Assembly (NCBI GenBank): GCA_902492895.1
Contig: CABUNG010000032.1
Span: 1 to 26,871, forward strand
Reading direction: 5' to 3'
Source of the DNA: an uncultured Oscillospiraceae bacterium
Lineage (GTDB): Bacteria > Bacillota > Clostridia > Oscillospirales > Acutalibacteraceae
DNA length: 26,871 nt
Position numbers and translations under genes: made by a program. Shown piece by piece: positions 20,574 through 26,871 of the stretch. The notes under the pieces were generated by a model. That model had not been told where the DNA came from. It did not search any database and saw only the letters and a program-made list of their open reading frames with translations. Each line of letters starts with the position of its first letter. Position 1 is the stretch's first letter.

Positions 20574-21689
20574 TCAGGAGTTGCCGAAATAATACACGAT
20601 CAGCAGCAGAAGCACCAGCGCCGCCGCGCCGATCAGGATGGCGGCGGCCACCTTGGCGGGGCTGACAGGGGCTTTTCCCGCCACCTTTCCCGTTTCGCCG
20701 TTGACCATGAAATGGTAAATCTTTCCCCGATACGTGTAAGAGGACATCCAGACCGGCAGCAGAATATGCTTGAAGCGCACGTTGGAAAACTGGTGGTTGA
20801 ACTGCATATACCGGTAGTGATCGTAACCGAGCTCGTTCTGGATATGGGCCACCATCTGGTTCTGCATGCCGGGTGCGGCGGCGGTAAAGCCTTCGCCCAC
20901 CCCCACGTCGTAGCGCTGGGCCGCGAACCCGGCCAGATAGGCGGGGTTGTACCGGGCGAGCACCTTCATGCTGAACGCACCGAGGCTGCGCCGCTGCGGC
21001 AGATCGACCCTCCGCGTCGCGCAGACGGCCTGATCGTCGAAATGCAGGGTGCCGCTGCCCGAGATGGGATACCAGTCGGTCACGGTTTTCGTGTAGGTCT
21101 CGGTTTTGCCGTTGACGGTGCGGGTGCGCACCTCGGTCCGGTCCCGTCCGCCTTGTCCGGTATAGGTGGAGTAGAGATCGGCGTCATAGGTCCAGAAGGG
21201 GAGATAGACCCCCTGCATGCCGCCTGTTTTAAAGGCGGCTTTTTTGAAGGCGCCTGGCGCCCAGAACCGCTTTTTCGCCCAGGCGCGGAACCGCTCGAAA
21301 GCCGTTTTTTCCGCCACCCGGAAGGGCATCATCGTTTCGGGGAAAAAGCCCGCGCCGATTTCGTCGCAGTCCACGACGTAAGCGCTGCCGCAGAAGGGAC
21401 ACTGCACCGTCATATCGGCGGAGGAGATGGTCGTCTCGGCCCCGCAGCCCTGACAGCGGACCGTTCGGGTGCCGACCGCATTCCAATCGGGCGCGGTGTA
21501 GGAGTCGGTCCGGGGATCGTAGAGATATTCCGGGGCCTCCAGCATCTGGGCGGGCACCAGTTCCTTCCGGCCGCAGTGGATGCAGCACATCGACTGGGTT
21601 TCGGGTTCAAAGGTCATCTGGCTGCCGCAGCCCTCGCAGGGAAATCCAGCCGCCGCGACCCGCTTCGCGGTGTTTTCCGTTTCGGCCAT
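20574..21689 (-). CDS. Zinc-ribbon membrane-anchored protein (YdjG-like)
   Basis: This protein (371 aa) has two N-terminal zinc ribbons (CEGCG...CCIHCG at about 18-39; CQGCG...CPFCG at about 79-100), a central domain rich in aromatics (GVYLPFWTYDADLYSTYTGQ; LPVWMSSYTYRGKIYHFMVN) and one C-terminal transmembrane helix (AAILIGAAALVLLLLIVYYF). This matches the 'TFIIB-type zinc ribbon' proteins that accompany SPFH proteins, such as B. subtilis YdjG in the pspA-ydjGHI locus, which works with PspA at stressed membranes. Here it follows the SPFH gene after 145 bases containing a tandem repeat. No pspA gene is nearby. Confidence 0.82.
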   Translation of the reverse strand: MAETENTAKRVAAAGFPCEGCGSQMTFEPETQSMCCIHCGRKELVPAQMLEAPEYLYDPRTDSYTAPDWNAVGTRTVRCQGCGAETTISSADMTVQCPFCGSAYVVDCDEIGAGFFPETMMPFRVAEKTAFERFRAWAKKRFWAPGAFKKAAFKTGGMQGVYLPFWTYDADLYSTYTGQGGRDRTEVRTRTVNGKTETYTKTVTDWYPISGSGTLHFDDQAVCATRRVDLPQRRSLGAFSMKVLARYNPAYLAGFAAQRYDVGVGEGFTAAAPGMQNQMVAHIQNELGYDHYRYMQFNHQFSNVRFKHILLPVWMSSYTYRGKIYHFMVNGETGKVAGKAPVSPAKVAAAILIGAAALVLLLLIVYYFGNS

Positions 21690-21757
21690 GTCCGCATCCG
21701 CCTTTCCGTGAAAATGAATCGTCCGGTTTCCCGTGCCGCCGTCTGCTCCTGTGTCTT

Positions 21758-21857
21758 ACCGCAGGCTACTCCTGCGCTTCGCCGCAGGTCACTCCTGCGC
21801 TTCGCCGCAGGTCACTCCTGCGCTTCGCCGCAGGCTACTCCTGCGCTTCGCCGCAGG
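21758..21857 (-). repeat. 23-bp tandem repeat overlapping 3' end of SPFH gene
   Basis: Units start at 21758 (first base changed), 21781, 21804, 21827 and 21850, exactly 23 bp apart, giving about 4.3 copies. Each unit holds CCTGCG-GCGAAG-CGCAGG on the minus strand, a 6-bp hairpin whose apex contains GCGAAGC, plus GAG-TAG or GAG-TGA. The first unit encodes the last residues CGEAQE and the stop of the SPFH protein; further copies lie behind it in the spacer. Confidence 0.9.
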
Positions 21858-22962
21858 AGGGGCAGAATTTGCCGCCCGAAAGCGGGGATCCGCAGTTTTT
21901 GCAGACCAGAGACTTCCCGCAGGAGGGACAGAAGCGGCCGTCGGCCGGCACATCCGCCCCGCATCCGGGACAGACCCGCCCGGCCGGCCGCGGATTTTTG
22001 CCGCAGGAGGGGCAGAACTTCGCCCCGGCCGGAACCGAGGCCCCGCAGGCCGCGCAAGTCGAAGCGGCCGGGGCTGCGGCCGGAGCGGGGGCCGCCGTAT
22101 TGGCGTTCATCGCGCCGGCGAACACCTGGCCGACCTGCGCACCCGCGCCCAGGCCGATACCGACCCCGGCGATGCCGCCGCTGCCCTCGTTCTGGGCAAA
22201 ATCCCGGATCGCCTCGGCGGCCTGATACCGGGTGTAATCCCCCATATCCCCGAGCACCCCCATGGTGGTGCGCTTGTCGATGGCTTTTTCGACCTCTTCG
22301 GGCAGGGAGATGTTCTCAATGATGAGCGTCTGCAGCGAGAGGCCGAGCGGGGCGAAAGAGGGCTGCAGCTTTTTCGCCGCGGCGGCAGCCAGCTCGTCGT
22401 AGCTGTTGACGATATCGATGGCCGCGATCCCCGATTCCCCGATGGTGTCGGACAGGCCCGACACCAGGATGCGGCGCAGATATCCGGTGATATCGGCCGT
22501 GGAATAGGAGGACAGGGTGCCGAAAATTTCCCGCATAAAGACTTCGGGCTGCACCACCCGGAACGCGAACACGCCGAAGGCGGACATCCGGATCATGCCG
22601 AATTCCTTGTCCCGCATGAGGACGGGCTTCTGCGTGCCCCATTTCTGATCGGTGAACAGCCGGGTGCTGACGAAGAACACCTCCGCCTTGAAGGGGGAGT
22701 CGAAGCCGTATTTCCAGCTTTTGAGCTTGGTCATGACCGGCATGTTTTCCGTGGTAAGGGTATACCGGCCAGGGCCGTAGATGTCGGCGATGACGCCTTC
22801 GTTGACAAAGATGGCGCACTGGCCCTCCCGTACGGTGAGCTGTGCCCCCATTTTGATTTCATGGTTTTCCACCGGATACTGAAACACCATGAGATCCTTG
22901 GAAAAATCCGTTGCCTCGATGACCTCGATCAATTGCCCCTTGATGAATCCGAACAGCCCCAT
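21835..22962 (-). CDS. SPFH-domain protein with three C-terminal zinc ribbons (YdjI-like)
   Basis: This protein (375 aa) belongs to the SPFH/'virion core protein' family related to B. subtilis YdjI. The SPFH part covers about residues 1-230 (GQLIEVIEATD; REGQCAIFVNEGVIADIYGP; LQTLIIENISLPEEVEKAID). An Ala/Gly-rich linker (GIAGVGIGLGAGAQVGQ; APAPAAAPAAS) follows. Three zinc ribbons close it: CAACG...FCPSCG, CPGCG...FCPSCG and CKNCG...FCPSCGEAQE. AAAGGCGG lies seven bases before the ATG, and an extended -10 promoter at 23027 drives it. Together with the YdjG-like protein it probably forms a membrane-associated stress scaffold. The stop codon lies inside a tandem repeat. Confidence 0.88.
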   Translation of the reverse strand: MGLFGFIKGQLIEVIEATDFSKDLMVFQYPVENHEIKMGAQLTVREGQCAIFVNEGVIADIYGPGRYTLTTENMPVMTKLKSWKYGFDSPFKAEVFFVSTRLFTDQKWGTQKPVLMRDKEFGMIRMSAFGVFAFRVVQPEVFMREIFGTLSSYSTADITGYLRRILVSGLSDTIGESGIAAIDIVNSYDELAAAAAKKLQPSFAPLGLSLQTLIIENISLPEEVEKAIDKRTTMGVLGDMGDYTRYQAAEAIRDFAQNEGSGGIAGVGIGLGAGAQVGQVFAGAMNANTAAPAPAAAPAASTCAACGASVPAGAKFCPSCGKNPRPAGRVCPGCGADVPADGRFCPSCGKSLVCKNCGSPLSGGKFCPSCGEAQE

Positions 22963-23026
22963 GCGGACCCCGCCTTTCTATCGATCTAGTTCTCTTTATA
23001 ATGTAAAAAAGAGCCTGACTACGCCT

Positions 23027-23035
23027 ATTGTAGCA
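23027..23035 (-). promoter_or_regulatory. Extended -10 promoter of SPFH gene
   Basis: Minus-strand TGCTACAAT (TGn + TACAAT). The predicted start near 23020 gives a leader of about 58 nt. No good -35 is visible. A TATAAA further down (about 22996-23001) is a weaker alternative. Confidence 0.55.
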
Positions 23036-23120
23036 TACGAGGCCCCTGAAGTAAATGGATAGATCGCGTTTTCCGACAGAAAACACCCCGTCCGCGGGAC
23101 TGGCGCCGCCCGTTCTTTTC

Positions 23121-23129
23121 TGGTATACT
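23121..23129 (+). promoter_or_regulatory. Extended -10 promoter of YfhO gene
   Basis: TGGTATACT, the same extended -10 as at 3827. Start predicted near 23136, 26 nt before the ATG, with AAAAAGGAAG (23145-23154) in the leader. Confidence 0.65.
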
Positions 23130-23161
23130 ACCTTTAATCGTATGAAAAAGGAAGACGGCCG

Positions 23162-25831
23162 ATGACACATTCCAAAACCCGGGCGCTGATCGGGTCAGCC
23201 GGGGCCTTCGTCCTCAGCGGTGTTTTGTGGGGCGCCGTGCTGGCTTTGTTCGGTTTTTATCCCTTCGGGGAAAAATCCATCCTGATCACCGATATGAGCT
23301 CCCAATATGTGGAATACTTCGCGGCGTTCACGCGGATGGTGCGGGAAGGCGACAGTCTGCTGTTCACCTGGGATACCGGGATGGGCATGAATTTTCTCGG
23401 GATATGGGCCTATTATCTCGCCAGTCCCTTCACCCCCGTGCTGCTGCTGTTTCCGCAGGAGCTGCTGACGGAGGGGATCCTGGTCCTCATCTCCCTCAAA
23501 ATCGCGGCGTCGGGGGCCGCCATGTCCCTGTATCTGCATGGACGATTTCGGGTGGACGGCATCTGGAACCTCGTCTTTTCAGCAGCTTACGCCCTGTCCG
23601 CATACAGCGTGGTCTATTGCTTCAACCTCATGTGGCTGGACGGCGTGATGCTGCTGCCCTTGGTGCTGCTCGCGGCCCGGCGGGTGTTCGATTCCCCCGC
23701 CGGACGACCGGCGCCCGGCCGCTGCCTGCCTTTGGCGGCGGTGCTGGCCGTGCTGTTCGTCGCGAACTTTTATATCGCCTATATCGTCGGCGTCTTCGCC
23801 TTCCTCGTGTATCTGATGTGGTGCCTCACGGCCTGGGAGGGCGGACGGCGGACGGCCATCCGGCTGGGCACGTTTGTAGGCACCGCGCTTCTGGCCGCCT
23901 GTGCCTCGGCCGTGGTGCTGCTGCCTGCTTTCTTTTCCCTGCAAAACGGCTATGAAACGGTCCACGGACTCAGCCTGACGTTCGGAGCGGCGATGAATCC
24001 GCTGGCCATTCCGGGCAAACTGGCGTACGGCGCCTTCGATTCCGCGACCCATACCGGTACGGCAAACCTCTACTGCGGGGTGCTCACGGCCGGGCTGCTG
24101 CCCCTCTGGTTCTGCAGCCGGTCGATCCCGCGGCGGGAAAAAATCGGGGTGGGTTGCCTGCTCTTTCTCATGACTCTCTCCCTGCTTCTTTATGATCTGG
24201 ACGTGGCCTGGCATGTGTTCCAGCCGCCGACCTGGTTTCCCGCCCGGTACAGCTTCACCGTGGTGTTTCTGCTGGTGACGTGCGCCGCCCGGACCCTGTC
24301 GAAGCCCCAGGGCCTCCGCCCCGCGGCGATCCTCATCAGTTCCGGATGCATGGCGGCTGTGACCGCCCTGCTGTCCGGCATTCCCTCGCAGCCCTTTGCC
24401 GGGGTGGCGTGGATCACCCTGCTGCTCATCGGGATCTATGCGCTGCTCGGATGCGCCTTCGTCTGTTTCGGGAGAGAGGGCGCGCGCCCGGCGCTGCGCC
24501 GGATCGCGGGGCCGGCCGCGGCGGGACTGATGGCCCTGCTGCTCTGCGCGGAGCTGACGGGGAGTTCTCTGCGGATGCTCAAAGGACTGGACGGCCAGTT
24601 CGGTTTTGAAGACCGGGACGCCTATGCGGCTTTCCGGGAACGGGGCGCCTCCCTGATGGCGGCGCTCGATACCGTGGCGGAGGACGACGGCTTTTACCGG
24701 GTGGAAAACGCGACCGCCCGGAATTCCAACGACGGCCTGTCGATCGGGTATCCGGCGGTGAGCCATTACAGCTCCCTGTCGAATCAGCGGACCTTCCGCC
24801 TGCTGGGGGCGCTCGGCATGACCAATTATGTGAGTCACCGCTATCTGCGGTATTACGGCGCCACGTCCGCGCTCGATGCCCTCCTCGGGGTGCGGTATGT
24901 GTTCGATACGGAGGAACGGCGCCCCGGTCTGACGGATACCGGGGCGGTTGTGGGGGATACCAGGATATATCGGAATGAAAACGCCCTGCCCCTCGTCTAT
25001 TTCGCGGATGCCGCGGTTTTGCCGAAACTGCCCGAAAACGGCACGCCCTTTTCCCTGCAGAATGAGCTGCTCGGCCGTCTGGAGGGAACGGAAACCGCAT
25101 ATTACAGCGCTCTCAAGGTCGACGCCGCCTTTTCCGGGAACATGACTGAAACGAACGGCCGGATCCGGCTGGACGGTTCGGGTCTCCTGACCTTTGTCAT
25201 CGAGAATCCCAAGGAGCAGGATGTTCTTCTGTACGTTCAAAACAATCTGCCCGAAAATACCGACGTCTATCTGAACGGGCGGCGGCTGAACGTCTACGAC
25301 GACCGGCTGGTAACCGGCGTGATCGAGCTCGGGCGGCAGCCGGCCGGCCGGGTGGAGGTTAAATTCTCGGTTTGGGGGAAGGATAAATGGATCGCCGCCC
25401 CTGCTGCCGCCGGATTCGATGAGGCCGCGTTTGCGGATCTGGCCGGCCGGCTGAAACAGGGCGGGGCCGGGGACCTGACCGTCACCGACACCACCGTGTC
25501 CGGCCGTCTGACAGCGCCCGAGGACGGCGTGCTCTTTACCACCATTCCGGCCGACAGCGGCTGGACGGCCGAACTGGACGGCAAACCCGTGGAGACGGAG
25601 ACCGCGTTCGGCGCCTTTCTCGCCCTCCCGGTGTCGAGGGGCGCGCACACGTTCCGGCTGACCTATTGCCCGCGGGGACTGAAAACCGGAGCGGTCCTCT
25701 CCGCCGCGGCTCTGCTGCTGACGGGGATCTGGATGGGTCTGGACGCATGGCAGCGCCGGAAAAACAAGCGAAACCCTGGGACCGGCGGCGGTCTGACAGA
25801 AGGGAAGGATTCTGAAATTGGACAAGAGTGA
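23162..25831 (+). CDS. YfhO-family GT-C membrane glycosyltransferase
   Basis: This large membrane protein (889 aa) of the YfhO family (bacterial membrane protein YfhO, GT-C fold) has a first helix followed by the typical loop ILITDMSSQYVEYFAAF, containing the D-x-x-x-Q-Y motif that usually carries the catalytic Asp. About a dozen transmembrane segments extend to residue 470. A large extracytoplasmic domain follows (DRDAYAAFRERGASLMAALD and onward), with a final membrane helix near 840-860. In B. subtilis YfhO transfers GlcNAc from an undecaprenyl carrier to lipoteichoic acid. The matching flippase and CsbB-type synthase are not here. AAAAAGGAAG precedes the ATG. It ends just before the EamA gene, so the two are likely co-transcribed. 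Confidence 0.9.
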   Translation: MTHSKTRALIGSAGAFVLSGVLWGAVLALFGFYPFGEKSILITDMSSQYVEYFAAFTRMVREGDSLLFTWDTGMGMNFLGIWAYYLASPFTPVLLLFPQELLTEGILVLISLKIAASGAAMSLYLHGRFRVDGIWNLVFSAAYALSAYSVVYCFNLMWLDGVMLLPLVLLAARRVFDSPAGRPAPGRCLPLAAVLAVLFVANFYIAYIVGVFAFLVYLMWCLTAWEGGRRTAIRLGTFVGTALLAACASAVVLLPAFFSLQNGYETVHGLSLTFGAAMNPLAIPGKLAYGAFDSATHTGTANLYCGVLTAGLLPLWFCSRSIPRREKIGVGCLLFLMTLSLLLYDLDVAWHVFQPPTWFPARYSFTVVFLLVTCAARTLSKPQGLRPAAILISSGCMAAVTALLSGIPSQPFAGVAWITLLLIGIYALLGCAFVCFGREGARPALRRIAGPAAAGLMALLLCAELTGSSLRMLKGLDGQFGFEDRDAYAAFRERGASLMAALDTVAEDDGFYRVENATARNSNDGLSIGYPAVSHYSSLSNQRTFRLLGALGMTNYVSHRYLRYYGATSALDALLGVRYVFDTEERRPGLTDTGAVVGDTRIYRNENALPLVYFADAAVLPKLPENGTPFSLQNELLGRLEGTETAYYSALKVDAAFSGNMTETNGRIRLDGSGLLTFVIENPKEQDVLLYVQNNLPENTDVYLNGRRLNVYDDRLVTGVIELGRQPAGRVEVKFSVWGKDKWIAAPAAAGFDEAAFADLAGRLKQGGAGDLTVTDTTVSGRLTAPEDGVLFTTIPADSGWTAELDGKPVETETAFGAFLALPVSRGAHTFRLTYCPRGLKTGAVLSAAALLLTGIWMGLDAWQRRKNKRNPGTGGGLTEGKDSEIGQE

Positions 25832-25844
25832 GGGGAAACGCTCT

Positions 25845-26258
25845 ATGTGGCTGGTGTTTGCGGTTTTGTCGGCGGTGTTCGCCGCGCTGACTTCGATTCT
25901 CGCCAAGGTGGGGATCGAGGATGTCAATTCCAATCTGGCCACCGCGATCCGCACCCTGGTGGTTGTGGTGATGGCCTGGGTGATGGTGTTTGCCACCGGG
26001 GCGCAGGCGGGAATCGGCCAGATTACCCAGCGCAGCCTCGTCTTCCTCGTGCTGTCGGGTCTGGCGACGGGGGCCTCCTGGCTTTGCTATTACCGGGCCA
26101 TTCAGCTGGGCAGTGTCTCCAAGGTGGTGCCCATCGATAAAATGAGCGTGGTGCTCACCCTGATCCTGGCGTTCGTCTTCCTGCATGAGGAATTCAACCT
26201 CAAAATGGTGATCGGCAGCATTCTGATTACAGCCGGCACCCTCGTCATGGTGCTGTAG
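25845..26258 (+). CDS. Half-size EamA/DMT-family transporter
   Basis: This protein is a single EamA domain (137 aa from this ATG) with five hydrophobic segments. It opens with LVFAVLSAVFAALTSILAKV and ends with HEEFNLKMVIGSILITAGT, the characteristic EamA closing helix. Full-length DMT transporters have two such domains, so this one probably works as a dimer. ATG at 25845 has GAGGGG upstream. A TTG at 25818 (AAGGA eight bases upstream) would add nine residues and overlap the yfhO-like gene by 14 bases; either could be right. The substrate is unknown. Confidence 0.85.
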   Translation: MWLVFAVLSAVFAALTSILAKVGIEDVNSNLATAIRTLVVVVMAWVMVFATGAQAGIGQITQRSLVFLVLSGLATGASWLCYYRAIQLGSVSKVVPIDKMSVVLTLILAFVFLHEEFNLKMVIGSILITAGTLVMVL

Positions 26259-26261
26259 CCG

Positions 26262-26290
26262 TTGCGTCCGGCACCGATTTGTGCTATACT
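26262..26290 (+). promoter_or_regulatory. Promoter of GNAT gene
   Basis: TTGCGT (26262-26267), 17 bases, TATACT (26285-26290), with TG at the extended -10 position (TGCTATACT). It starts four bases after the EamA stop. Confidence 0.72.
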
Positions 26291-26326
26291 GCATCTGTTT
26301 AGGATAGCCATGGAGGTGCGCGGATC

Positions 26327-26839
26327 ATGAGCAGGGAACATGTGGATTGGGTCCCGGTTACCAGTCCCGAGCAGGTGCGCGAGGTCGCGGGGCTGGCGAA
26401 AGACATATGGAACGAACACTACGCGGGTCTTCTTACCCCCGGGCAGATCACCTATATGGTGGAGCATTTTCAGTCGGAGGAGGCCATCACCCTCCAGCTC
26501 GCGGACGGGTATCAGTATCGGCTCGTCACCGTCGGCGGCGAGCCGGCCGGCTACGTCGCGTTTCGGACAGACGGCGATAAGCTCTTTCTGAGCAAGCTGT
26601 ATATTCACAAGCGTTTCCGCCTGCGGGGGCTCGCGCATCGGTCGGTGGACCTGCTGATGCGGCTCTGCCGGGAACAGGGTCTGACGGCGCTGTACCTGAC
26701 CGTGAATCGGGAGAACATCGGATCCATCGCCGCCTATATCGCCATGGGATTCCGAACGGTGCGGGAACAGGTGACGGATATCGGAGAAGGGTACGTCATG
26801 GACGATTTCGTCATGGAAAAGGCCGTGGAACGCGGATAG
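26327..26839 (+). CDS. GNAT-family N-acetyltransferase
   Basis: This cytoplasmic acetyl-CoA-dependent acetyltransferase (170 aa) has the GNAT core: FLSKLYIHKRFRLRGLAHRS forms motif A, with RLRGLA as the pyrophosphate-binding loop in place of the usual R/Q-x-x-G-x-G/A. LYLTVNRENIGSIAAYIAMG is the typical motif B with the conserved Asn and Tyr. YVMDDFVMEK is the last strand. GGAGGTG lies eight bases before the ATG, and the gene has its own promoter. The acceptor substrate cannot be assigned. Confidence 0.9.
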   Translation: MSREHVDWVPVTSPEQVREVAGLAKDIWNEHYAGLLTPGQITYMVEHFQSEEAITLQLADGYQYRLVTVGGEPAGYVAFRTDGDKLFLSKLYIHKRFRLRGLAHRSVDLLMRLCREQGLTALYLTVNRENIGSIAAYIAMGFRTVREQVTDIGEGYVMDDFVMEKAVERG

Positions 26840-26871
26840 GAATAGGGAAGCCCCGGTCTGCCGTTTCGGCA

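Noticed and set aside
21758..21857. CRISPR array
   Set aside because: The 23-bp units follow one another directly without unique spacers, and no cas gene is nearby.
23579..25996. Long minus-strand open frame opposite the YfhO gene
   Set aside because: It is an antisense shadow of a GC-rich coding sequence, rich in Arg, Gln, Pro and His, with no ribosome site or recognised domain.

Overview
The window is a GC-rich chromosomal segment, most likely from an anaerobic, fermentative Clostridia-type Bacillota (an Oscillospiraceae-like gut or rumen organism would fit). The evidence is the gene content: glycyl-radical pyruvate formate-lyase with its activase, a multi-subunit NAD/ferredoxin-type [FeFe] hydrogenase, a YufO/P/Q-type nucleoside ABC importer, a YfhO-family glycosyltransferase, YdjG/YdjI-like membrane-stress proteins and strong Shine-Dalgarno sites. 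No rRNA, tRNA, CRISPR array, transposase or phage gene was seen.

Layout. 1-3.8 kb (+): an importer operon (ATPase plus two permeases), entered just after a terminator and closed by a strong one. 3.8-5.2 kb (+): a TfoX C-terminal-domain protein and an AraC/GyrI-type regulator with an internal translation start signal. 5.3-10.6 kb (-): an MFS transporter, then pflB-pflA, then a ProX-type tRNA-editing protein. The pflB promoter is interleaved with an intrinsic terminator. 10.6-16.1 kb (+): a five-gene hydrogenase operon (HydC/NuoE-like, stand-alone HATPase, HndB-like ferredoxin, HydB/NuoF-like, HydA) behind a long structured leader with a Rex-like site at the promoter. 16.1-16.9 kb: about 840 bp without a gene but packed with hairpins, including an inverted-repeat element related to a second copy at 9.1-9.3 kb. 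16.9-17.6 kb: divergent XRE regulator and ribbon-helix-helix protein sharing an overlapping promoter/operator. 17.5-23.0 kb (-): SPFH/zinc-ribbon protein, membrane zinc-ribbon protein, DUF3139-like protein, ABC-F ATPase and a multispanning membrane protein; a 23-bp tandem repeat lies between the first two. 23.1-26.8 kb (+): YfhO-family protein, half-size EamA transporter, GNAT acetyltransferase.

How the genes work together. PflB/PflA turn pyruvate into acetyl-CoA and formate. The hydrogenase can dispose of electrons from NADH and reduced ferredoxin as H2. Both are core anaerobic energy modules. The importer feeds nucleosides or similar ligands to the cell. The SPFH/zinc-ribbon pair and YfhO belong to the cell envelope.

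The least explained parts are the hairpin-dense intergenic repeat family (16.1-16.9 and 9.1-9.3 kb), the 23-bp tandem array that contains a stop codon, the terminator whose loop is exactly a promoter -35 box, and the internal start in the AraC/GyrI gene. I did not find a clear new multi-gene defence or mobile system.
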